11,339 nucleotides of DNA from an uncultured Lachnospiraceae bacterium (lineage in GTDB: Bacteria; Bacillota; Clostridia; Lachnospirales; Lachnospiraceae): positions 1 through 11,339 of the forward strand of contig CACZTF010000144.1 in NCBI GenBank assembly GCA_902784025.1, in the 5' to 3' direction. Shown piece by piece: positions 1-6,268 of this stretch. A program made the translations under genes and the position numbers. How positions within the stretch are numbered: position 1 is the first letter of the stretch; each line of letters starts with the position of its first letter. The notes below the pieces were generated by a model. That model was not told the origin of the DNA. It did not search any database and saw only the letters and a program-made list of their open reading frames with translations.

Positions 1-1074
1 ATCGCCGGTGTTGAGGACAGAGCGATATACGAATACCTTGTTCCTTATACCGAAAGTAAAAAAATAGAGTTAAAGACCGGAAAACTGGAAAATATAAATA
101 TGGCGATACAACTTTTGGCGGGATCGGTATTTATCATTGTGTTGTATCTTGTGATGGGATATGCCGGAGTAGCCATAAGCATGGGAGTTTTTATCGCGTT
201 TAATACTGCATTCGGAAGCTTTTCAGGTTCGGTTATGCAGCTTGTAGAAGGTTTATGTGAGATAAAAGAGCTTCAGCCTGTCATTGAAAGGATAAAACCG
301 GTTTTTGTAAATGAACCGGAAACAGCGTATGAAAAGGAGATGCCGGGAGATATAAGTGGCAGTATAGAAATAAGCAAACTTACATTTGCGTATTCCAAGG
401 ACATGCCTCTTGTTTTGGATGAGCTTGATCTGGATATAAAAGCAGGAGAATATGTGGGAATAGTAGGATCGTCCGGATGTGGTAAGTCTACACTCTTAAA
501 GTTGCTTTTAGGCTTTGAGAAGCCGACAAAGGGTAAGATTTACTATGATAAAAAGGATATAGAGAACCTGGACAATCAGGAGCTTAGGAAAAAATTCGGA
601 GTTGTGCTTCAGAACGGACAGCTGATTTCCGGAAGCATTGCAGAAAATATCACTATTACATCACCGGGTTCAAGCCTTAAGGATGTTAAAGCGGTCGTAA
701 GATCTGTAGGCCTTGAGGAAGATATAAAAAGAATGCCTATGGGATTACAGACCATAGTGAGTGAAAACTGCGGAACCATATCAGGGGGACAGCAGCAAAG
801 GATCCTGATAGCAAGAGCACTTATAGGCAGTCCCCGGATAATATTCTTTGATGAGGCCACCAGTGCATTGGATAATATTACCCAGGCAACGGTAAGTAAA
901 ACACTTGACAGCATAAAAGCTACCAAAATAGTTATCGCCCACAGATTAAGTACCATAAAAAACTGCGACAGGATCATAGTATTGGATAAAGGAAAGATCA
1001 GGGAGCAGGGAACATATCAGGAGCTTATGGATAATAAGGGGATGTTTTACGAGCTTGCCATAAGGCAGATTTAA
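1..1074 (+). CDS. NHLM-type bacteriocin/RiPP exporter, permease and ATP-binding subunit (5' partial)
   Basis: The reading frame is open from base 1, so the gene starts outside the window and the ATG at 100 is internal. The visible 357 residues hold the end of an ABC exporter membrane domain, with hydrophobic stretches around bases 106-180 and 181-260, followed by a complete nucleotide-binding domain. Seen motifs are Walker A GSSGCGKST (bases 466-492), a Q-loop VVLQN, the signature ISGGQQQR (from 778), Walker B IIFFDEA and the H-loop IAHR. Phrases such as AFNTAFGSF, RMPMGLQT, SGGQQQRILIARAL and DEATSALDN match my memory of the second NHLM ABC subunit (permease plus ATPase, no C39 peptidase; TIGR03797-like). 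That family works with a peptidase-bearing partner to cleave and export leader-bearing peptides across the inner membrane. The partner is not in the window and could lie upstream. The leader peptide gene 80 nt downstream supports the assignment. A general ABC exporter is the fallback call. Confidence 0.88.
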   Translation: MAGVEDRAIYEYLVPYTESKKIELKTGKLENINMAIQLLAGSVFIIVLYLVMGYAGVAISMGVFIAFNTAFGSFSGSVMQLVEGLCEIKELQPVIERIKPVFVNEPETAYEKEMPGDISGSIEISKLTFAYSKDMPLVLDELDLDIKAGEYVGIVGSSGCGKSTLLKLLLGFEKPTKGKIYYDKKDIENLDNQELRKKFGVVLQNGQLISGSIAENITITSPGSSLKDVKAVVRSVGLEEDIKRMPMGLQTIVSENCGTISGGQQQRILIARALIGSPRIIFFDEATSALDNITQATVSKTLDSIKATKIVIAHRLSTIKNCDRIIVLDKGKIREQGTYQELMDNKGMFYELAIRQI

Positions 1075-1099
1075 AAAAATTGTAACACTCATATTTTGA

Positions 1100-1138
1100 A
1101 TGTGTATACATATTTGAAATACACATAACAAATTTTTT
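1100..1138 (+). promoter_or_regulatory. Dyad and T-run between exporter and leader-peptide gene (attenuator, weak terminator or operator)
   Basis: In the 80-nt gap after the exporter, ATGTGTAT (1100-1107) pairs perfectly with ATACACAT (1119-1126) around an 11-nt loop. Six T's follow at 1133-1138. The left arm also contains the 8-bp palindrome TGTATACA (1103-1110). The stem is AT-rich and the T-run is six bases away, so it would be a weak terminator at best. It could partly separate exporter and peptide expression or bind a regulator. A poor promoter candidate also lies here: TTGAAT at 1096 with TACACA at 1120 and an 18-nt spacer. What is seen is the symmetry; the role is a guess. Confidence 0.35.
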
Positions 1139-1154
1139 AAAAGGAGAAATCATT

Positions 1155-1433
1155 ATGGATATTGAAGCAAAGATCAGGGAGTTGGAAAACAACAAGGAAT
1201 TTATGGACAAGATTGCCGGAATGGATAATCTTGCGGATGTAGCGAAGGCGTTTAATGAAGAAGGCATTGAGGTTACGGAAGATGAGCTTAAAAAGGCAGG
1301 TGAACTTTATGAGGTTCGGGGCGGGGAACTTGAAGATTCGCAATTGGAAAATGTTACCGGTGGTTGTTTTTATCGTTTCTTTAAGTTTCTGATTCCTTTA
1401 CAAAGTTATGGACAACGTACATTGCATTTTTGA
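1155..1433 (+). CDS. Nif11/NHLP-like leader peptide precursor with double-glycine site (putative RiPP or exported peptide)
   Basis: This 92-residue precursor has a well-placed AAGGAG-type site at 1141-1146. Residues 1-70 look like a Nif11-like/NHLP leader: acidic and helical, with a pattern such as NLADVAKAFNEEGIEVTEDEL and the ending LENVTGG. Cleavage by a C39-type exporter peptidase after Gly70 would free a 22-residue core that begins with Cys71, then FYRFFKF, and ends in TLHF. The core is aromatic and basic, with one Cys, one Ser and one Thr, so a lanthipeptide with several thioether rings is unlikely. The exporter gene directly upstream fits secretion of the product. No modification enzyme is visible in the window, so the peptide may be unmodified or modified by an enzyme encoded elsewhere. 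It could act as a bacteriocin or a signalling peptide. The family call is firm in outline; the product's activity is unknown. Confidence 0.8.
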   Translation: MDIEAKIRELENNKEFMDKIAGMDNLADVAKAFNEEGIEVTEDELKKAGELYEVRGGELEDSQLENVTGGCFYRFFKFLIPLQSYGQRTLHF

Positions 1434-1464
1434 AGTAAAAAAAGAAATGTCTACATATAGTTAA

Positions 1465-1483
1465 TACGAGGAGACTAACTATG
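1465..1483 (+). promoter_or_regulatory. Ribosome binding site context, near-identical to that of the STAS gene
   Basis: TACGAGGAGACTAACTATG holds the GAGGAG binding site and ATG of the second small protein. It matches 18 of 19 bases at 10014-10032, the start region of the STAS gene. The bases after the ATG are unrelated, so the similarity is limited to the initiation signal. Confidence 0.75.
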
Positions 1484-1702
1484 GAAAAAGAAAAACGGAT
1501 GAAAGATCTGCTATCTGAAATTTTCGACCTTGAAAAAATAGAATCGTCAGATGCATTGGGAGATTTAGTTGATAAGTATTCATGTAAAAAAAATGGTGTA
1601 GTTAAATTTCCCGGTACTGATGATGAACTTGACGAAGATTTTCTTGAAAATGTTACGGCTGCAGTTAAGCGTGATGAAAAGGATATAAAAGATGATGTGT
1701 AA
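1481..1702 (+). CDS. Small acidic protein with degenerate leader motif (GG replaced by AA)
   Basis: This 73-residue protein starts at an ATG behind a strong GAGGAG site. Its N-terminal half is a charged helix-like stretch (KRMKDLLSEIFDLEKI) and its C-terminal part reads DEDFLENVTAAVKRDEK. The LENVT segment is the same as that before the double glycine of the preceding peptide (LENVTGG), but here two alanines (60-61) take the place of the glycines. No hydrophobic or Cys-rich core follows, only a 12-residue charged tail. It may be a leader-derived protein that is not cleaved, such as a decoy, adaptor or immunity/regulatory partner, or a decayed precursor that lost its core. The next gene starts inside its last codons (11-nt overlap), which suggests translational coupling with the TIR-FHA protein. 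I do not recognise a named family; a Nif11-like origin is inferred from the shared motif and position. Confidence 0.75.
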   Translation: MEKEKRMKDLLSEIFDLEKIESSDALGDLVDKYSCKKNGVVKFPGTDDELDEDFLENVTAAVKRDEKDIKDDV

Positions 1703-3059
1703 ATACTGTGCTTATCATGGGGATGATCCTTATATATTCGTAAGCTACTGCCATAAGGATATTGAAAAAGTGTATCCCTATATAGAAAAACTAAATAAAG
1801 AAGGATACAGAGTATGGTATGATGACGGGATTATCGCAGGCAGCGAATGGCCGGAAACGATAGCGCAGAAGCTTGAAGGAGCTTCTGTTTTTGTTGCTTT
1901 TATTTCAGGATCAGCTATAGATTCGCATAATTGCAGAAAAGAGATAAATCATGCTGTGAACAAAGAAAAAAAGATCGCTGTTGTCTTTTTAGAAAAGGTG
2001 AAACTCACCCCCGGAATGGAGATGCAGCTTTCCGACATACAGTCGATCAGGCAATATGAAGAAAAGGATATGGCTGCCAACTATTCCAAGCTTATTACCA
2101 GTGGTATGTTCGATATATGTTATTGCGGGGAAAATATATCTGAAAATAATATAAAGGCAGAAGAAATTAATACAGATACACTTGAAGAAGTTAAAAAGGA
2201 GCAGCCTGAAGATTTCGTATCTGCCAAAGTGATCAATAATGAGGAAAATAATGCAAACGATGATAAAACGATCCTTACAAAGCCTGACATAGACCTGTTT
2301 TTTGAATATACAGATATAACCGATAAAAAAGATAAAGAAAGCGAAGTTGTTGCTATTGGTGAGGATGCCACATTACGTATGGACGATTTGAGCGTGACTC
2401 TTATCAGACTGTCCACGGGAGAAGAGATAATTGTAAAAGGAGAGACTTTTATAATAGGAAAATCGGAGGAGAGGGCAGATTTTCGTTTAGACAGTCCTGT
2501 TGTGAGCCGGGAACACGCAAAGATTATCGTAGCCGGCAATAAATGCTTTGTTGAAGATCTGAATTCTACAAATCATACATATTTAAATGATAAAGAAACA
2601 GAACCCGGGAAACCGGTAGAACTTTCAGACGGAGACAGAATACGCTTTGCGGCCGAGGAATTTAAAATCTGCATTGTACAGAAAATTGTGGCACCGGAGA
2701 CAGAGCCGGTAAAAAGTCACGGAACACTGCGTTTTATTTTTAAAGATGGCAGAGAAACGAAGGAGATAAACGAAGCGTCATTTAAAGTAGGCAGGACAGG
2801 AGATAAAGCAGATATTGTTATTACTGATAATAAAGACGTAGGGCGGCACCATGCAAACTTTTACATAGACCATGAAAACGGGAAAGTTGCATTACAGGAT
2901 GCAGGATCAATAAACGGAACATATATAAACGAAAAGCAGCTTGAACCGTATAAACCCTACGAGCTTAACGATGGTGACAAGGTACGTTTTGCCGATGTTT
3001 CTCTACATTTTCATAGTAAAATCAGTCGTTTAGAAAAAAGGAGAGATGATGATCAATGA
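1692..3059 (+). CDS. TIR domain protein with two C-terminal FHA domains
   Basis: This 455-residue soluble protein begins with a TIR_2-like domain at about residues 13-140: YIFVSYCHKD (βA), GYRVWYDDGI and SEWPETIAQKL, then FISGSAIDSHNCRKEI. Glu84 in NCRKE sits where TIR NADases carry their catalytic Glu. After an acidic linker (about 145-230) come two FHA domains, phosphothreonine readers, at about 235-330 and 345-440. FHA1 shows IIGK, VSREHA and NSTNHTYLN. FHA2 shows KVGR, VGRHHA and SINGTYIN. FHA1 has Lys for the usual phosphate-contacting Arg; FHA2 has Gly for the usual Ser. The N-terminus has a CxxC (C3, C6). Translation may start at either of two adjacent ATGs (1692 or 1695). It overlaps the small protein before it by 11 nt and the phosphatase after it by 4 nt. 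With a Ser/Thr kinase and PP2C in the same run, it is probably the phospho-dependent effector or scaffold of the pathway. NADase activity is not proven. Confidence 0.9.
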   Translation: MMCKYCAYHGDDPYIFVSYCHKDIEKVYPYIEKLNKEGYRVWYDDGIIAGSEWPETIAQKLEGASVFVAFISGSAIDSHNCRKEINHAVNKEKKIAVVFLEKVKLTPGMEMQLSDIQSIRQYEEKDMAANYSKLITSGMFDICYCGENISENNIKAEEINTDTLEEVKKEQPEDFVSAKVINNEENNANDDKTILTKPDIDLFFEYTDITDKKDKESEVVAIGEDATLRMDDLSVTLIRLSTGEEIIVKGETFIIGKSEERADFRLDSPVVSREHAKIIVAGNKCFVEDLNSTNHTYLNDKETEPGKPVELSDGDRIRFAAEEFKICIVQKIVAPETEPVKSHGTLRFIFKDGRETKEINEASFKVGRTGDKADIVITDNKDVGRHHANFYIDHENGKVALQDAGSINGTYINEKQLEPYKPYELNDGDKVRFADVSLHFHSKISRLEKRRDDDQ

Positions 3060-3775
3060 TTACATATTATGCGATCAGTGATACAGGCGGGAGACTTCAA
3101 AATGAGGACAGCATTTTATGCATGAAAAAAAACGATGTATATTGCTTTGCTGTTGCTGACGGGCTGGGCGGTCATAAAAACAGTAGTTATGCTTCCGAAT
3201 TTGTAACCGATAGTCTTAAAGAAATGGTCGGCAGATCTGATGTAAAACCCGGATTTCTCACTTTTGCCATAAACGAGTGTCAGAAAAGATTATTGGATCA
3301 TAAGAAAGAAAATGATGCGGGCAATCCGCTTACCACTATTGTAGTGCTGGTTATTACAGAAGATTTTATGCAATGGGCACATGTGGGAGACTCGAGACTG
3401 TATTTGTTTAAAAATAATAACTATATCAGAACATATGACCACAGTGTACCTCAAATGCTTGTGGACGCAAATAAGATCACGGAAAAAGAAATAAGAAAGC
3501 ATCCTTCAAGAAACAGAATATTAAGAGCTTTGGGGGATGAATGGGATAAGGATCGTGTGGAAATATCCGGGGTTGTAAAACCTGAAAAGGGAGATTCCTT
3601 TCTTCTTTGCTCTGACGGCTTCTGGGAATATATAGAAGAGGATGTGATGCAGGAAAAGCTGAGGTCTGCAAAAGATACTGCAGCCTGGATACGTGACATG
3701 GAATCGGAGATAAGACTTAAAGGAATGTCCGGGGGAATGGATAATTACTCAGCCATCGGAATATGGAACAGATAG
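3056..3775 (+). CDS. PP2C-family Ser/Thr protein phosphatase
   Basis: This is a 239-residue single-domain PP2C (PPM) phosphatase, the usual length for bacterial PrpC/Stp-type enzymes. It is cytoplasmic, with no membrane segment. Visible signatures in order are SDTGGRLQNEDS (residues 8-19, with E17 and D18), VADGLGGH (D35, G36), the PLTTIVVLVI strand, HVGDSRLYL (109-117), DHS, RALG, LLCSDGFWE (D187) and MDNYSAI (D229). The metal-binding Asp residues expected for the two-metal centre are all present, so it should be active. Its ATG overlaps the TGA of the TIR-FHA gene (ATGA), with AAGGAG twelve bases upstream, indicating coupled translation. The natural substrates are phosphoproteins made by the kinase encoded 2.5 kb downstream, possibly including the kinase itself, the pseudokinase or FHA partners. 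Family assignment is firm; the substrate is inferred from context. Confidence 0.95.
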   Translation: MITYYAISDTGGRLQNEDSILCMKKNDVYCFAVADGLGGHKNSSYASEFVTDSLKEMVGRSDVKPGFLTFAINECQKRLLDHKKENDAGNPLTTIVVLVITEDFMQWAHVGDSRLYLFKNNNYIRTYDHSVPQMLVDANKITEKEIRKHPSRNRILRALGDEWDKDRVEISGVVKPEKGDSFLLCSDGFWEYIEEDVMQEKLRSAKDTAAWIRDMESEIRLKGMSGGMDNYSAIGIWNR

Positions 3776-3788
3776 GAGATCAAGGCAA

Positions 3789-6251
3789 ATGGAAGAAAAA
3801 ACTGAAGTTATGAAATCTGATTCGCAAAAAATAGCTGACAGATACAGGATCGTTTCTCAGGAATATTCATCTGATATATACAAATCATACATAACTTTTG
3901 ATGAAAAAATGGAGCGTAATGTCAGGATTATTGTAATAACAGGTGATAGTTCTGTTTTATCAGAAAAATGCAGGCCTGTTATTGGAACAACACAAAATCT
4001 TAAAGGAGTTTATAGGGGGATAGATTATGTATGTGAAGATTCAAAGCTTTATTACGTGGAAGAGTCAGATGATGCAGTTAGTCTGAAGAATAATCATAGT
4101 AAAGAGTGTAATGCTGAAATCGTATGTAAAAAGATTGCGGATATATTAAAAGAACTTCATTCGAAAGGTATAATTTTTGCGAATCTCAGACCGGAAACAG
4201 TTTTTATAAATGATATGGGGGAAGTAAAGCTGGGGCATATTATTGCCGGACAGTTTAGTGTTTTAGCAGGGAATGAAAAAACGTTATCTCTTGAGAGTAA
4301 ACAGTATTTCGCACCGGAACAATGTGGGACCGTATCCGATAAGATAAGTGATAAGACCGATATATACAGTCTTTGTGTACTTTATCTGTGGCTTAAAACA
4401 GGTGAGCAGCCTTATTCATTTACTATTCCGGTGACAGGGGACGAATTAATAGATAGACTGATCCCCAATGCGGATATTATAAAAAGGGGAATTGAAAAGA
4501 AACCTTCCGACAGAACAGCAACATTGTCTGAACTGTCTGATTTTTTATTTTCAGAAGACAAAACTATTCCGATGCGGTCATCAGGAATTATTACGGAAGA
4601 AAAAACAGATAACGATACAAAAAAGAGACCATGGTTAAAATGGGTGATAATAGCTGCAGTAGCCGGGGCAGCTGCTGTTATAATACTTATGTTTTCTGTA
4701 TTCATCAAACCTGTAAACCCGCCTGAGGTTAACCCCACTGAAATAGCTGAAAACTTGTATGATAGAGATTATTCTGACATTTTCGTAGATGGCGAAACTA
4801 TAAATAATACACAGCCGTCAGACGGGGTGTATGGAGCCGAAAATCTAACTATTCCGGGGAGTGATCTTAAGTTTCTTGAAAATAAGGAATATGAAGGCTT
4901 GAAGGAACTGCGTCTCACAGGAGCAAAAAGAAATCATCTGACAAAGCTGAATGATCTTACAGGTATAGAAAACCTGTCTGACAGTCTGGAAAAATTGTTT
5001 ATAGATAAAAATGATGAGATCACAGGTCTCGAACCTCTTGGTAATATGCAAAAACTAAAGCTTTTGTCATTACAGGAAGACAGGAATATAGAGGATTATA
5101 CACCTCTTACAAAAATAAACAGTCTGGAGTCATTAAATATGCGGTCAGTGAGAAGTGACATTATCAGCGAAGATGAGTTTGTGAACAGACTGAAAGTATT
5201 ATCCGGTTGCACAGGATTAAAGGCGTTATCCCTGTATGACAACAATCTTCATGATATATCTTTTTTATCTGCCTTCGACAATATTGAAGTTCTGGATCTG
5301 AGAAAAAATGATATTACAGATTATACTTCGTTGTCTGAAATGGATAGCCTCAAAAAGCTTCTTATAGACACAAATATGCCGGAAAATTTTGATTTTTTAC
5401 GAGATGGAAAATTAGTACGATTATCTATGGTTGATATTGATAAGATAAAGAGCATTTCAGAAATAGCCGGGGATCAGGATGTAGAAAGTTTAAAATCCAT
5501 AAGTCTTCAGGATTGCAAAAATTTAGAGGATATAAAGGGTGTCGAAAAATTTATTAACCTTGAAGGGATTCATTTATCCGGTACTAAGATTACAGATATT
5601 TCTGCTTTAAAAACCAACAAAAATATAAAGAGTATCGATATAAGAAATACCGGTGTAAAAGACATTACACCATTAAGCTGGTTTCCGGACCTTGAACTGC
5701 TTTATATGAATAATCTTCATATTGATGACCTGACACCGATATCAAAACTGACAGCTTTAGAGAAATTAAGTATTAAAGGAAATGACATTAAAGATCTTGA
5801 TGCACTCAAAGATATGGTTAATCTTAAAATATTAGGCTGTGATAAGTGTACACAGCTTGAAAATATGAAGGGTTTAAAAAATACAAACCTTTCAAGATTC
5901 TATCTTTCGGATGCTCCTTTAACTGACCTGGAAGGCCTTGAAGGAAGTACGGATCTTGAAATACTACAGATCAAAAACTGTCCTGTAACCGACATTTCTA
6001 TGTTGGAGAAATTTACAGATCTTAATGATCTTCAGATCGTAAATACAGGTGTAACTGATTTTTCATCACTTAAAGGAATGAAAAATCTTAAAAGCCTTTC
6101 TTTGGAAGGATCCCGGATATCCGATGTTTCAATTCTTGAAGGACTAACAGATCTGGAATATCTGAACATAAAAAACACAGGTATATCCAAACAGGATGTT
6201 TATAAACTGCAATCAATCCTTGGAGATTGTGAAATAGTTTCAGATTATTAA
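3789..6251 (+). CDS. Membrane pseudokinase with LRR ectodomain
   Basis: This 820-residue protein has a kinase-like N-terminal domain (about 15-255), a basic stretch and one membrane segment (about 284-306), then leucine-rich repeats from about residue 350 to the end. The kinase fold is still visible: KQYFAPEQ resembles the APE motif, SDKTDIYSLCVLYLWLKTG the helix F region, and KKPSDR the late Arg motif. The catalytic residues are gone. No glycine-rich loop is seen, the VAIK Lys position is Ile48, HRD reads FAN (130-132), the catalytic-loop Asn is Thr137, and the DFG region reads HII (150-152). It should not transfer phosphate. The repeats are of the SDS22/internalin kind (L..L.I..T.I.DIS.L), about twenty, with a capping end near SKQDVYKLQ. 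Lysines before the membrane segment suggest the LRRs are outside. The binding site AGGAG overlaps the stop of the phosphatase gene. It probably pairs with the active LRR kinase that follows as a co-receptor or allosteric partner. Confidence 0.9.
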   Translation: MEEKTEVMKSDSQKIADRYRIVSQEYSSDIYKSYITFDEKMERNVRIIVITGDSSVLSEKCRPVIGTTQNLKGVYRGIDYVCEDSKLYYVEESDDAVSLKNNHSKECNAEIVCKKIADILKELHSKGIIFANLRPETVFINDMGEVKLGHIIAGQFSVLAGNEKTLSLESKQYFAPEQCGTVSDKISDKTDIYSLCVLYLWLKTGEQPYSFTIPVTGDELIDRLIPNADIIKRGIEKKPSDRTATLSELSDFLFSEDKTIPMRSSGIITEEKTDNDTKKRPWLKWVIIAAVAGAAAVIILMFSVFIKPVNPPEVNPTEIAENLYDRDYSDIFVDGETINNTQPSDGVYGAENLTIPGSDLKFLENKEYEGLKELRLTGAKRNHLTKLNDLTGIENLSDSLEKLFIDKNDEITGLEPLGNMQKLKLLSLQEDRNIEDYTPLTKINSLESLNMRSVRSDIISEDEFVNRLKVLSGCTGLKALSLYDNNLHDISFLSAFDNIEVLDLRKNDITDYTSLSEMDSLKKLLIDTNMPENFDFLRDGKLVRLSMVDIDKIKSISEIAGDQDVESLKSISLQDCKNLEDIKGVEKFINLEGIHLSGTKITDISALKTNKNIKSIDIRNTGVKDITPLSWFPDLELLYMNNLHIDDLTPISKLTALEKLSIKGNDIKDLDALKDMVNLKILGCDKCTQLENMKGLKNTNLSRFYLSDAPLTDLEGLEGSTDLEILQIKNCPVTDISMLEKFTDLNDLQIVNTGVTDFSSLKGMKNLKSLSLEGSRISDVSILEGLTDLEYLNIKNTGISKQDVYKLQSILGDCEIVSDY

Positions 6252-6254
6252 TGC

Positions 6255-6268
6255 GAGGTGAGAATATG
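6255..6268 (+). promoter_or_regulatory. Ribosome binding site that sets the kinase start at 6266
   Basis: GAGGTGAG at 6255-6262 lies 3 nt before the ATG at 6266, a slightly tight fit but the best match near this start. The in-frame ATG at 6251 overlaps the preceding stop codon and has no purine-rich site before it. The 6266 start gives MSKLCYSC, the usual way zinc-ribbon kinases of this type begin. Confidence 0.7.

Noticed and set aside
609..977. Minus-strand open frames across the exporter, PP2C, pseudokinase and kinase genes
   Set aside because: They are shadows of well-supported plus-strand genes with no binding sites or recognisable domains.
1155..1433. Lanthipeptide precursor
   Set aside because: The core has one Cys, one Ser and one Thr, and no LanM/LanB-type enzyme is in the window.
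1692..3775. Known TIR defence types such as Thoeris or CBASS
   Set aside because: No ThsA, cyclase or cap gene is present. The neighbours are a phosphatase and kinases instead.
6251..6265. Upstream ATG as start of the LRR kinase
   Set aside because: It overlaps the preceding stop codon without a purine-rich site before it. GAGGTGAG directly precedes the ATG at 6266, which begins with the zinc ribbon.
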